Shown in pieces: positions 7,344-18,843 of a stretch of DNA of 64,000 nucleotides. Source of the DNA: Paucibacter sediminis (GTDB lineage: Bacteria; Pseudomonadota; Gammaproteobacteria; Burkholderiales; Burkholderiaceae_C). Location of the stretch: assembly GCF_030254645.1 (NCBI RefSeq), contig NZ_CP116346.1:1158001-1222000 (forward strand), read 5' to 3'. The notes beneath the pieces are model-generated. The model did no database searches and was not told the DNA's origin. It worked only from the letters and a program-made list of their open reading frames with translations. The position numbers and the translations under genes were made by a program. Numbering within the stretch: position 1 is the stretch's first letter; the number at the start of each line of letters is the position of its first letter.

Positions 7344-9121
7344 GCGCGCTGCTGGACACGCTGGCCGCCCTGTGGATACCGGCCCTGGGCCTGACCCTGC
7401 TGCACTTCGTCTGGCAGGGCCTGCTGCTGGGCCTGGCCGTCGCCCTGCTGCTGGCCCTGCTGCGCCAGGCCAGCCCGCGCCATCGCTATGCCCTGTGCGG
7501 TGTGGCCCTGCTGCTGTGCCTGCTGCTGCCGCTGGCGCAGCTGGGCTGGCTGCTGCAGCGGGCGGCCGAGCCGGGCGCCCTGCGGGCCGCGGCCGAACTC
7601 GAAGCCCCCGACTGGTGGCAGAGCCTGCAGGCCCGCCTGCCCGAGCTGGTGCTGGCCTGGAGCCTGGGCGTGGCCCTGATGGCCTCGCGCCTGGGTCTGG
7701 GCCTGGCCTGGGTGGCGCGGCTGCGCCGGCAGGCCCGTCAGGTCGACCTCGCCTGGCAGGCGCGCCTGGACGAGCTGGCCGCGCGCCTGGGCCTGCGCCG
7801 GCCGGTGGCCCTGCGCGTGCTGGCCCAGTTGGAAAGCCCGCTCACCGTGGGCTGGTGGCGCCCCATGGTGCTGGTGCCCGCCAGCCTCATCAGCGGCATG
7901 CCCGCGCCCCTGCTCGAGGCCCTCTTGGCCCATGAGCTGGCCCATGTGCGCAGGCTCGACTACCTCGTCAATCTGCTGCAGGGCGGGGTCGAGTCCCTGC
8001 TGTTCTTCCACCCGGTGGTGTGGTGGCTGTCGAACCGCATGCGCGCCGAACGCGAGCAGGTGGCCGACGAGATCGCCGCCCAGGCCCTGGGCGAACCACG
8101 CCGTCTGGCCCTGGCCCTGCACGCACTCAGCCAGCTGCAGGCCGAGGCCCTCCGTCATCCCCAACTCTCCCTGTCCGCCCGAGGAGGCGATTTGCTCAAA
8201 CGCATACACCGACTGGCCGCCCCCGGCCACCAGACCCCCAGCTGGAAGCTGGCCCTGCCCGCCCTGGCCCTGGCCTTCACCAGCCTGCTGGTGCAGGCCA
8301 ATGCCAGCAAGCCTGCGGCGGACAACGCCGGCAGGCGCGCGGCCGGCAGCGTCACCGTCCAGCCCGCCGAGTACGCCTTCCAGCTGCCGGTGAACGCCAA
8401 GCATGCCCTGGTGCTGGAAGACGGCACCGGCAAGGTGCTGATGGAAAAGAACGCCGACGCGGTGGTGCCGATCGCCTCGCTCACCAAGCTGATGACGGCC
8501 ATGGTGGTGCTGGACGCCAAGCCCGACATGAACGAGAAGATCCGCATCGCGCAGGAGGATGTGGATACGCTCAAGCACAGCGCCTCGCGGGTGCGCGTGG
8601 GCGCCGAGATGACGCGCCTGGCCGCCCTCAAGCTGGCCCTGATGTCCTCGGAGAACCGCGCCGCCGCCGCGCTGGCGCGCACCTACCCGGGCGGGCTGGC
8701 CGGTTTCACGCAAGCCGTGCAGGCCAAGATCCGCAGCCTCGGCCTGAGCCATACGGCGATCGCCGAACCCACCGGCCTCTCGCCCGCCAACACCTCGACG
8801 GCGATGGAAGTGGCCAAGATCGCCAATGCCGCGGCGCGCTACCCCGAGATCAGCCAGATCACCAGCGACAAGAAGGACGTGGTGCCGGTCAACGGCCGCC
8901 CGCGCGAGGTGCACAACACCAACCGCCTGGTGGGCGCCAAGGGCTGGGACATCCAGCTCTCCAAGACCGGCTACACCGAGGAAGCCGGCCGCTGCCTGAC
9001 CATGCGCATGACCAGCGCCGGCAAGCCCGTCACCGTGGTGCTGCTGGACGCCGACGGCTCCGCCCAACGCCTGCGTGACGCGGCCAAGATCCGCCAGTCG
9101 CTCGCCAAGCTGCACTCCTGA
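7340..9121 (+). CDS. BlaR1-like M56 metallopeptidase fused to an S11 (PBP7-type) DD-peptidase domain
   Basis: A 593-residue membrane protein. Residues 1-310 are BlaR1-like: transmembrane segments near 10-40, 48-70 and 104-125, the gluzincin motif HELAH at 198-202, the downstream acidic region RAEREQVADE (about 235-244), and a last transmembrane segment at about 303-320. The extracytoplasmic C-terminal part (about 345-593) is a penicilloyl-serine transferase of peptidase family S11: S-L-T-K at 380-383 (nucleophile Ser380), S-E-N at 437-439 and K-T-G at 542-544, all three motifs intact. In classical BlaR1/MecR1 this position holds a class D beta-lactamase-like sensor. The protein may sense beta-lactams or peptidoglycan by acylation and signal through the M56 domain to cleave BlaI. 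The S11 domain may also be an active endopeptidase. Confidence 0.85.
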   Translation: MSALLDTLAALWIPALGLTLLHFVWQGLLLGLAVALLLALLRQASPRHRYALCGVALLLCLLLPLAQLGWLLQRAAEPGALRAAAELEAPDWWQSLQARLPELVLAWSLGVALMASRLGLGLAWVARLRRQARQVDLAWQARLDELAARLGLRRPVALRVLAQLESPLTVGWWRPMVLVPASLISGMPAPLLEALLAHELAHVRRLDYLVNLLQGGVESLLFFHPVVWWLSNRMRAEREQVADEIAAQALGEPRRLALALHALSQLQAEALRHPQLSLSARGGDLLKRIHRLAAPGHQTPSWKLALPALALAFTSLLVQANASKPAADNAGRRAAGSVTVQPAEYAFQLPVNAKHALVLEDGTGKVLMEKNADAVVPIASLTKLMTAMVVLDAKPDMNEKIRIAQEDVDTLKHSASRVRVGAEMTRLAALKLALMSSENRAAAALARTYPGGLAGFTQAVQAKIRSLGLSHTAIAEPTGLSPANTSTAMEVAKIANAAARYPEISQITSDKKDVVPVNGRPREVHNTNRLVGAKGWDIQLSKTGYTEEAGRCLTMRMTSAGKPVTVVLLDADGSAQRLRDAAKIRQSLAKLHS

Positions 9122-9185
9122 CTCCCGATCCAAGCAGCCACGCCGGCCGCGACAGCGGCCAGGCGTGGCCGCTGCATTGCCCATC

Positions 9186-10061
9186 ATGCTCAAGAGACTA
9201 TTCCCCACCCTGATCTGCCTGACGCTGGCGGCCTGCTGCGGCGGGGCGCCGGCCGCCGAGCCCCCAAGCTACCAACTGGAACGCACGGAGGTGCATGCGC
9301 TGCGCGCCATCGCCCTGCAGCGCGACTACCAGCTCTTCGTCAGCCTGCCGGCGGGCTACGGCCTCGACCCAGCGCGGCGCTATCCGGTGCTGTTCACCGC
9401 CGACGCCGACTACGGCTTCCCGCTGCTGCGCAGCATCGCCAAGCGCGTCGGCGACCATGGCAGGGGCTTGCAGGAGTTCATCCTGGTGGGCCTTTCCTAT
9501 GCGCAGGGCGACAGCCCCACGATCAGCCGCAACCGCGACTACACGCCCGCGCCGCGCCCCGGCCAGGCAATGGTCTACGGCGGCGCCGAGCCCTACCGCC
9601 GCTATCTGGCCGAGCAGGTGCTGCCCTATGTGGCCGAGCATTTCCGCGCCGACATGGGCCAGCTCAGCTTTCTCGGCCACTCATACGGCGCGCTGCTGGG
9701 TTGCCACATCCTGCTCAGCAGCCCCAGCCTGTTCCAGCGCTACATCCTCAGCAGCCCATCGCTCTGGTACGAGGACCACCTGATGTTCAAGCGTGCGCGC
9801 GCGCGGCTGGCGGCCCAGGGCGAACTGCCGGCCGAGGTGCTGCTGCTGGCCGGCGCGCTGGAGCGGCCGCAAGGTTCGCGCACGGAGGGCGACGACATCG
9901 CGGGCGACATCCGGCGTTTCGAAACGCTGCTGAAAGCGGCACGCCCGCCAGGCCTGCGGGTCCAGTCGCAAGTGATCGCGGACGAAGACCACCTCAGCGT
10001 GGCGCCCAGCGCCTACACGCGCGGCCTGCGCTGGGCCTTGGCGCCGGGCCGCCAGCGCTGA
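9186..10061 (+). CDS. Alpha/beta hydrolase (Fes/IroE-like esterase), predicted lipoprotein
   Basis: A 291-residue protein. The N-terminus MLKRLFPTLICLTLAAC has a lipobox ending in L-A-A-C, so it is probably lipid-anchored after cleavage before Cys17. The rest is an alpha/beta hydrolase of the esterase D/Fes group: the strand PVLFTADADYGFP, the nucleophile elbow GHSYG in SFLGHSYGALLG, a candidate acid region after EVLLLAGA, and His in DEDHLSV near the C-terminus. Relatives hydrolyse siderophore esters or acyl esters; no siderophore gene is nearby. It starts 64 bases after the BlaR-like gene and may be read with it. The start at 9186 is chosen because it begins the signal peptide. Confidence 0.8.
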   Translation: MLKRLFPTLICLTLAACCGGAPAAEPPSYQLERTEVHALRAIALQRDYQLFVSLPAGYGLDPARRYPVLFTADADYGFPLLRSIAKRVGDHGRGLQEFILVGLSYAQGDSPTISRNRDYTPAPRPGQAMVYGGAEPYRRYLAEQVLPYVAEHFRADMGQLSFLGHSYGALLGCHILLSSPSLFQRYILSSPSLWYEDHLMFKRARARLAAQGELPAEVLLLAGALERPQGSRTEGDDIAGDIRRFETLLKAARPPGLRVQSQVIADEDHLSVAPSAYTRGLRWALAPGRQR

Positions 10062-10107
10062 GCGGCGCCGCGCCAGCTGCTATGGTGCGGGCAGAGGAGA
10101 ACCCGCC

Positions 10108-10656
10108 ATGAAACGCGTCAGCCTGCGCCACGTGCGCGAATCCGATCTGGCCCTGCTGATCCAGCAAGCCGCCCACACCGAGTGGCGCGGCGAGTTCGAG
10201 TCCGCCCGCATGAACGGCGAGCAGTCGATCCGCAAGCGCTTTGCCGAGGACGGCTTTTCCAGCGATGCCGCCGAGCGCCTGCTGGTGTGCGACGAAGGCG
10301 GCGCGGTGATCGGCAGCGTCTCGCATTTCAACGCGCATCGCTATTCGACCGCACGCGAGATCGGCTGGGCCATCCACGACCCGGCGCTGCGTGGCCAGGG
10401 CTATGGCACGGCCGCCGCGCGCGCCCTGGTCGACTACCTGTTCCTGAACTTCGAGAACCTGCACCGCCTCTGCTGCAACACCGCGCCCGGCAACCTGGGC
10501 TCGCGCCGCATCGCCGAGAAGGCCGGGCTGCGCTACGAGGGCCTGCTGCGCGGCGTGATCTTCATCCGCGGCGCCTACCAGGACGGCGCGGTGTACGGCA
10601 TGCTGCGGCCCGATTGGGAGCAGCTGCGCGCTACTGAAAGCCGTAGCGGCGCTTGA
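10108..10656 (+). CDS. GNAT family N-acetyltransferase (RimJ/RimL-like)
   Basis: A 182-residue cytosolic enzyme with the acetyl-CoA site LRGQGYGTAAARALVDYLF (R-G-x-G-Y-G), preceded by the beta-4 strand REIGWAIHDP and followed by NLHRLCCNTAPGNLGSRRIAEKAGLRYEGLLR. This is the order seen in ribosomal-protein alanine acetyltransferases and related small-molecule acetyltransferases. The substrate is unknown. A ribosome-binding site AGAGGAG lies just before the ATG. The last 26 bases overlap the convergent gene at 10631-11374, with no room for a terminator. Confidence 0.85.
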   Translation: MKRVSLRHVRESDLALLIQQAAHTEWRGEFESARMNGEQSIRKRFAEDGFSSDAAERLLVCDEGGAVIGSVSHFNAHRYSTAREIGWAIHDPALRGQGYGTAAARALVDYLFLNFENLHRLCCNTAPGNLGSRRIAEKAGLRYEGLLRGVIFIRGAYQDGAVYGMLRPDWEQLRATESRSGA

Positions 10657-11374
10657 GCTCGTCGACCAGGGCCTTGTTGTTCTTCATGAAGTCGCGGAAC
10701 CGCGCAATCACCTCGGGGTGCTTGAACGAGGCCAGGTAGTGGAAGTCGCTGGCATGCGGCAGGTCGGGGTCGTAGACCGCCGGCGCGCGCGCATCGCGCG
10801 CCACGTCGCGCCAGTAATGTTCGGCCACACGCGTGTTCATGTAGGCGGCATCGACATGGCCACGCGCCAGCTTTTCATACAGCTTGTCGTAGCGGGCCGA
10901 TTCCTCCAGCCGCATCGCGCCCGAGTTCACCAGCTGCTGATAGGGATAGGGCGTAAAGCCCAAGGGGATGCCCAGGGTCCTGATGCGCGCCAGCGGCTTG
11001 CCCTTGTCGCTCTGGCGCACCAGCACCCCGTCGGTGAACTCCAGCACCGGCGCGTAGCTGATGTGGCGCCCCTGCTTCAGCACCGTCACCCAGTTCGGGT
11101 TGTCGGGGAAGGACAGGTCCAGCTCGCCGCGCACAAACATGGCGTCGCGGCGCTTTAAGGGCAGCACCTGATAGACGAACTCGTAGCCCTGGGACTTGGC
11201 GAAGGCATCCAGCACATCGCGGCCCAGGCCGCGGTACTCGCCCTGCTTGTACTCGGAATAGGGCAGGTAGTTCTCATAGTCCTGCACCCCCACGGTGTAG
11301 CTGAGCGCCTGCGCGGCGGCGTTCACGGCCCAGCCGCAGCACAGGCTTAGGGCAAGCATTCCGAGGCGGGACAT
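10631..11374 (-). CDS. Periplasmic substrate-binding protein (family 3-like)
   Basis: A 247-residue protein with a signal peptide (about 1-23, ending NAAAQA) and a bilobed solute-binding fold of the amino-acid-binding type: YTVGVQDYENYLPYSEYKQGEYRGLGRDVLDAFAKSQGYEF at the start (Y-x-P-Y-S-E-x-x-x-G-E-Y-x-G), then the D-L-S-F-P-D-N-P lobe crossover and an LYEKLARGHVDAAYMN segment. There is no adjacent permease or ATPase, so it is an orphan binding protein, possibly a sensor partner or one that uses a transporter encoded elsewhere. The ligand cannot be told. It overlaps the convergent GNAT gene by 26 bases. Confidence 0.8.
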   Translation of the reverse strand: MSRLGMLALSLCCGWAVNAAAQALSYTVGVQDYENYLPYSEYKQGEYRGLGRDVLDAFAKSQGYEFVYQVLPLKRRDAMFVRGELDLSFPDNPNWVTVLKQGRHISYAPVLEFTDGVLVRQSDKGKPLARIRTLGIPLGFTPYPYQQLVNSGAMRLEESARYDKLYEKLARGHVDAAYMNTRVAEHYWRDVARDARAPAVYDPDLPHASDFHYLASFKHPEVIARFRDFMKNNKALVDELKRRYGFQ

Positions 11375-11438
11375 GGCGGCTCTCCTGGCAGCGTGGCATC
11401 CAACGACGCCACCAGTGTTCCACGCGCCTCCGCCGACT

Positions 11439-11912
11439 TCAAGCCATGTGGCCGGGCAGCAATCTCACATGCGTATAGGCCGGGCTCTCAGCCACCGGCG
11501 CAAAGCCGCAGCGCGCCCAGAAGGCGGCCGAGCCGGCGCTCTGCGTGTTGACATGCAGGCGCTCGAACTGGCCCTGCGCGGCCGCCAGCACGGCCGCGAA
11601 TAGCCGCCGTGCGCAGCCCAGCCCGCGGTAATCGGGATGCACATAAAAGCGCCGCATGCGCGCCGCGCCGCGCCGGCCCGGTGCCGGCTCCAGGTTCAGG
11701 CCGCCCACCGCCACCCACTGGCCGTGGGCGTTCTGCAAGCCCCACAGCGATTCGCCGGGGCGATCGAAGCGGTTCGCGCCGCTGCGCCAGTCGTCCAGCA
11801 GCCGGCCCAGCATCTGCTGGCCCTCGGCCTTGCTGGCGGCCAGCAACGGCGCCCAGGCCAACCTGTCCATCTCATGCACGCGCATCAGGCGCAGCGAGCC
11901 ATCCAAAGCCAT
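11439..11912 (-). CDS. GNAT family N-acetyltransferase
   Basis: A 157-residue single-domain enzyme. The acetyl-CoA binding segment is MRRFYVHPDYRGLGCARRLFAAVLAAA (V-H-P-x-Y-R-G-x-G-x-A), followed by RLHVNTQSAGSAAFWARCGFAPV, the standard GNAT motif A and B order. The substrate is unknown. The frame is open far upstream across purB, so the start was placed at the ATG at 11912; an internal Met 14 residues later is possible. It is divergent from purB, with 156 bases between them. Confidence 0.75.
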   Translation of the reverse strand: MALDGSLRLMRVHEMDRLAWAPLLAASKAEGQQMLGRLLDDWRSGANRFDRPGESLWGLQNAHGQWVAVGGLNLEPAPGRRGAARMRRFYVHPDYRGLGCARRLFAAVLAAAQGQFERLHVNTQSAGSAAFWARCGFAPVAESPAYTHVRLLPGHMA

Positions 11913-12011
11913 GATCCGTTCGAACTTCTCTGGTGCGAAAAGCTGCGAATTAAGCAGTTGTGCCGCGGCACTGTCATTGGGGTAAGGCCCGACTTTGTGC
12001 GCTAGCCCTAA

Positions 12012-13436
<1,425 letters not shown>

Positions 13437-13455
13437 GCGCGCGGGCGGCTGCGCC

Positions 13456-14118
13456 TCAGCGCAGCACGCCCTTGCCCAGCCACTGCCCCCACACCGCCAG
13501 GCTGACGCGCTGCTCGGCCACGCCGGGATAGCCGGCCAGGGCGGCCTCCAGCGCCGCGCTGTCGGTGCTGCGCGCGAACAGGATTTCGCCCACCGGCCCC
13601 TGCTGCGGGCTGTACCAGGCGCCAATGCGGCCGCCGTCCAGCAGCCCCTGCAGATGCGCGCGCCGCGCCTCGGCCTCGCCCTGGGCGGGGGCCGCGGCCC
13701 CCCGGCCCAGCAGCACGATGCGCACCTCCTCGATGCCGTTCGGATCGATGCCCTCGTGGTGCAAGGCCCGGTTGATCGTGACCGGCTGGGCATTCACCGT
13801 CATATAGCCCTCGCGCACATATTCATCAGGCTGGAAGTAGCTCAGCAGCTCGTCCAGCGAGGTGGCTTTCACCACCACGATGCCGCGCTTGACGCGCGCC
13901 GGGTCGCGCAGCGGGCCGGCGGCGAACAGCTTGCCCTCGGCGAACAGGCGCTTGAAGTTCTCGATATGGCCGCGCTGCATCGCCTCCACCGCGGCCTTGT
14001 CGGGCGGCGTGGGCTTGCCGGTCTCGAAGAAGATGAACCAGTCCTGCCGGGTCGCTTGTGCCTGCGCGGCAGGCCATGAAAGAAACGCCGGGGCAAGCAG
14101 CAGGGAGCGACGTTGCAT
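13456..14118 (-). CDS. Secreted tandem YCII-domain protein
   Basis: A 220-residue protein. Residues 1-22 (MQRRSLLLAPAFLSWPAAQAQA) are a signal peptide with an RR pair but a weak Tat motif. Two YCII-like ferredoxin folds follow: about 25-110, with RGHIENFKRLFAEGKLFAAGPL around the conserved His, and about 130-215, with RRAHLQGLLDGGRIGAWYSPQQGPVGEILF. YCII proteins are usually small cytosolic proteins proposed to act on small molecules, so a secreted duplicated form is unusual. The function is not known. It is divergent from the AraC-GyrI gene and convergent with purB. Confidence 0.7.
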   Translation of the reverse strand: MQRRSLLLAPAFLSWPAAQAQATRQDWFIFFETGKPTPPDKAAVEAMQRGHIENFKRLFAEGKLFAAGPLRDPARVKRGIVVVKATSLDELLSYFQPDEYVREGYMTVNAQPVTINRALHHEGIDPNGIEEVRIVLLGRGAAAPAQGEAEARRAHLQGLLDGGRIGAWYSPQQGPVGEILFARSTDSAALEAALAGYPGVAEQRVSLAVWGQWLGKGVLR

Positions 14119-14202
14119 GATGATGAGTCCGAGGCGGTGGAGGTCGAGCCATTGTGGGGCGCCGTGCCGCCTTGCAGCAAGCCTCGCCTACACTGCCGCG
14201 CG

Positions 14203-15153
14203 ATGCCGCCCACCCCGTCAGCCAGCCCGCCTGCGCAAGCCCATGCCCAGCGCATGAACCGCGTGCTGGACCATATCGACCGCCACCTCGACCAGCCCCT
14301 GGACCTGGCCGCGCTGGCCGCGGTGGCGCATTTCTCGCCCTATCACTTCCACCGCCTGTTCGCCGCCTGGATGGGCGAGACGCTGGGCGACTACCTGCGC
14401 CGCCGGCGCCTCGAGGTGGCCGCGCTGATGCTGGCGGGCAAGCGCCAGACACCGGTGCTGACGGTGGCGCTGGAGGTGGGCTTCGGCTCGGGCGAGGCGC
14501 TGGCGCGTGCCTTCAAGCTGCATTTCGGCCAGAGCCCGAGCGCCTGGCGGCGCGCCACGCCGCAGCGCTGGGCCGCGGAGTTGCAGGCGCGATTCCGCAA
14601 TCCCGGTCAGGCGGAGCGCAAGCCCGATCAGGCGCCGGACGCGGCCTGGCCCGAGCATGGGCGCTCCCATCCACAGGAGGAGCGTCCGATGCAAGTCAGC
14701 ATCCAGCAACTGCCCGCGACCCGCGTCGCCTATATGCGCCATATCGGCCCCTACGGGCCTGACGTCGCCCGCTTCTGGAGCGAGACCTTTCTGCCCTGGC
14801 GCGCCGCCCAGGGGCTGGAGCAGGCGGCCTGCTTCGGCATCGGCCACGACGACCCCAGCGTGGCCAGGCCCGACAAATGCCGCTACGACGCCTGCGTCGC
14901 GGTGCCCGCCGATTTCAAGGCCGCCGCGGCGGTGAGCCTGGCCGAGCTGCCCGGCGGCCGCTATGCGGTGGCGCGCTTCGAGGGCCGCGGCAGCGACATC
15001 AGCCGCGCCTGGACCGAGCTGCTGCGCGACTGGCTGCCCGCCAGCGGCCTGCAGATCGACGGCCGCCCCTGCTTCGAGCATTACCCGCCGGGCGCACGCC
15101 ACGACCCCGCCACCGGCGTGTTCGAGTGCGAGATCTGCATTCCCGTGCGGTAG
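14203..15153 (+). CDS. AraC family regulator with GyrI-like effector domain
   Basis: A 316-residue regulator. The AraC/XylS DNA-binding domain is N-terminal (about 15-115): LDHIDRHLDQPLDLAALAAVAHFSPYHFHRLFAAWMGE for the first helix-turn-helix and TPVLTVALEVGFGSGEALARAFKLHFGQSPSAWRR for the second. A GyrI-like small-molecule-binding domain (about 160-316) follows, with MQVSIQQLPATRVAYMRHIGPYG and ending FECEICIPVR. The N-terminal HTH plus GyrI order is that of Rob/SoxS-like and BmrR-like multidrug regulators. The ATG at 14203 is used; an upstream ATG at 14113 adds a stretch without family features. Confidence 0.88.
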   Translation: MPPTPSASPPAQAHAQRMNRVLDHIDRHLDQPLDLAALAAVAHFSPYHFHRLFAAWMGETLGDYLRRRRLEVAALMLAGKRQTPVLTVALEVGFGSGEALARAFKLHFGQSPSAWRRATPQRWAAELQARFRNPGQAERKPDQAPDAAWPEHGRSHPQEERPMQVSIQQLPATRVAYMRHIGPYGPDVARFWSETFLPWRAAQGLEQAACFGIGHDDPSVARPDKCRYDACVAVPADFKAAAAVSLAELPGGRYAVARFEGRGSDISRAWTELLRDWLPASGLQIDGRPCFEHYPPGARHDPATGVFECEICIPVR

Positions 15154-15259
15154 TCGGCTGAGGGCGGCCCTGCGGGGGCTTTTACGGGGATGGGGCGCGC
15201 GGCCTTTGCCGCAGAATCGCCCCGTCGCCAAACGCGCCCCCGGCGCCAGCCCTGCCCCC

Positions 15260-17454
15260 ATGCCCGTCCAGGATCCCGGCTCCCCGCCCATCACCAGCGA
15301 TGTCAACGCGCAGCTGGTGCAGGCCTTGCGCGAGCGCGAGCTGCTGCTGGAGAACGCCGGCGTCGGCATCGTGTTCGTGAAGCAGCGCACCATCCTGCAG
15401 TGCAACCAGCGCTACGCCGAGATCTTCGGCTTCGACAGCCCGCAGGCGATCGCCGGCACCAGCGTCAAGTCCATCTATCCGGACGAGTCCGACTACCGGC
15501 AGCTCGGCGCCGAGGCCTATCCGGTGATGGCCACCGGCCAGCGCTTCAAGACCGAGCGCCTGATGAAGCGCGTCTCGGGTCCGCTGTTCTGGTGCAGCCT
15601 GACCGGCCGCCTGATCAACCCTGACGATCCCGCCGAGGGCTCGATCTGGATCGTCGACGACATCGACGAGCAAAAGCGCGCCGAGGCCGCGCTGCAGGCC
15701 ATCACCGCCGAGCAGCAGCTGATCTTCGACCATGCCATGGTGGGCATCGTGTTCCTGCGCGAGCGCCGCGTGACGCGCTGCAACCGCGCCTTCGAGGAGC
15801 TGTTCGGCTACGCACCGGGCGAGCTGGACGGCAGCTCCTCGCGCCAGTGGTATCTCAGCGATGCCGCCTGGGAAGAGGCCGGCCAGCGCTGCTACGAGCC
15901 CTTCAGCCAGGGCCGCGCCTTCCAGGGCGAGATGGAGCTGCGCAAGAAGGACGGCTCGCCGCTGCTGTGCGAGGTGCGCAGCAAGGCGATCGACGCCGGC
16001 GACCTGTCGCAGGGCTCGATCTGGATCACCATGGACATCTCGGCGCGCAAGCTGGCCGAGGCCGCGCTGGTGCGTGCCAAGGGCGAGCTGGAGCATCTGG
16101 TGGACAAGCGCACGCGCCAGCTCAGCCAGACGGTGCAGGCGCTGGAGCAGAAGATCCATGAGCAGCAGGCGGCCGAGGCGCATATCCAGCGCCTCGCGCA
16201 TTTCGATGCCCTCACCGGCCTGCCCAACCGCGTGCTGTTGAACGACCGCGCCGGCCAGGCGATCGAGATCGCGCGCCGCCATGGCGAGACGCTGGCAGTG
16301 TTGTTCCTCGACCTCGACCATTTCAAGAAGGTCAACGACTCGCTGGGCCACCGCGTCGGCGACGAGCTGCTGCGCCAGCTGGCGGCGCGACTCAAGGGCG
16401 CCGTGCGCGAGCAGGACACGGTCTCGCGCCTGGGCGGCGACGAGTTCATCCTGGTGCTGCCCGGCACCGACATGCAGGGCGCCACCCATGTCGCGGTGAA
16501 GGTGATGGAGCTGGCGGCCCTGCCCTTCCAGATCGAGCAGAACGAGCTGGCGGTGACGCCCTCGATCGGCATCGCGCTGTTCCCCGGCGACGGCGAGGAT
16601 TTCGACACCTTGTGCAAATGCGCGGACACCGCCATGTACCGCGCCAAGCGCGATGGCCGCAACGCGCTGCGCTTCTTCACCGGCGAGATGCAGGCCCAGT
16701 CGGTGCGCGCGCTGACGCTGGAAAACGCGCTGCGCCGCGCGCTCGAGCGCGAGCAGCTGGCGCTGCACTACCAGCCCCAGGTGGAGCTGCTGAGCGGCCG
16801 CGTGATCGGCGCCGAGGCCTTGCTGCGCTGGTGCCATCCCGAGCTGGGCGCGATCTCGCCGACCGAGTTCATCCCGGTGGCCGAGAGCTGCGGCCTGATC
16901 CTGCCGATCGGCGAATGGGTGCTGCGCAGCGCGGTGCAGCAGCTGCGCCGCTGGATGGACGCAGGCCTGGGCGAGCTGACCATGGCGGTGAACCTCTCCT
17001 CGGTGCAGTTCCGCCATGCCGATCTGCCGGCGCTGGTGAGCCGCATCCTGGACGAGGCTGGCGTACCCGCGCGGCTGCTGGAGCTGGAGCTCACCGAGGG
17101 CGTGGCGATGGTGGACCCGCTGGGCGCGATCGCGGTGATGAACGATCTGCACGCGCGCGGCATCCGCCTGTCCATCGACGATTTCGGCACCGGCTATTCC
17201 TCGCTCAGCTATCTGAAGAAGTTCCGCGTCTACAAGCTCAAGATCGACCAGAGCTTCGTGCGCGACCTTACCGACGATCCGGAAGACCGCGCCATCGTCA
17301 GCGCCATCATCAGCATGGCCGGCAGCCTGGGCCTGCAGACGATTGCCGAGGGTGTGGAGACGGTCGGCCAGCTGGCCTATCTGCGCGAGCGCGGCTGTAC
17401 CGAGGTGCAGGGCTATCACTTCAGCCGGCCGCTGGCGGCGGCAGACTTCGAGAG

Positions 17455-17482
<28 letters not shown>
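15260..17482 (+). CDS. PAS-PAS-GGDEF-EAL cyclic-di-GMP signalling protein
   Basis: A 740-residue soluble protein. Two PAS domains lie at about 22-140 and 150-265, each starting with the same pattern (NAGVGIVFVKQRTILQCNQRYAEIFG and HAMVGIVFLRERRVTRCNRAFEELFG), then a coiled-coil linker (about 270-315). The GGDEF domain carries LGGDEF at 392-396, and the EAL domain carries EALLRW from 519, DDFGTGYSSLSYL and the QGYHFSRPL ending. Both catalytic signatures are intact, so the protein could make or degrade c-di-GMP. There is no transmembrane segment. Its last 28 bases overlap the convergent response-regulator gene. The start MPVQDP is the first Met free of the upstream gene. Confidence 0.92.

Positions 17483-18843
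<1,361 letters not shown>

Noticed and set aside
6951-9121. A working beta-lactam resistance locus
   Set aside because: A BlaI-BlaR-like pair is present, but no beta-lactamase gene lies in the window and the sensor domain is not of the class D type.
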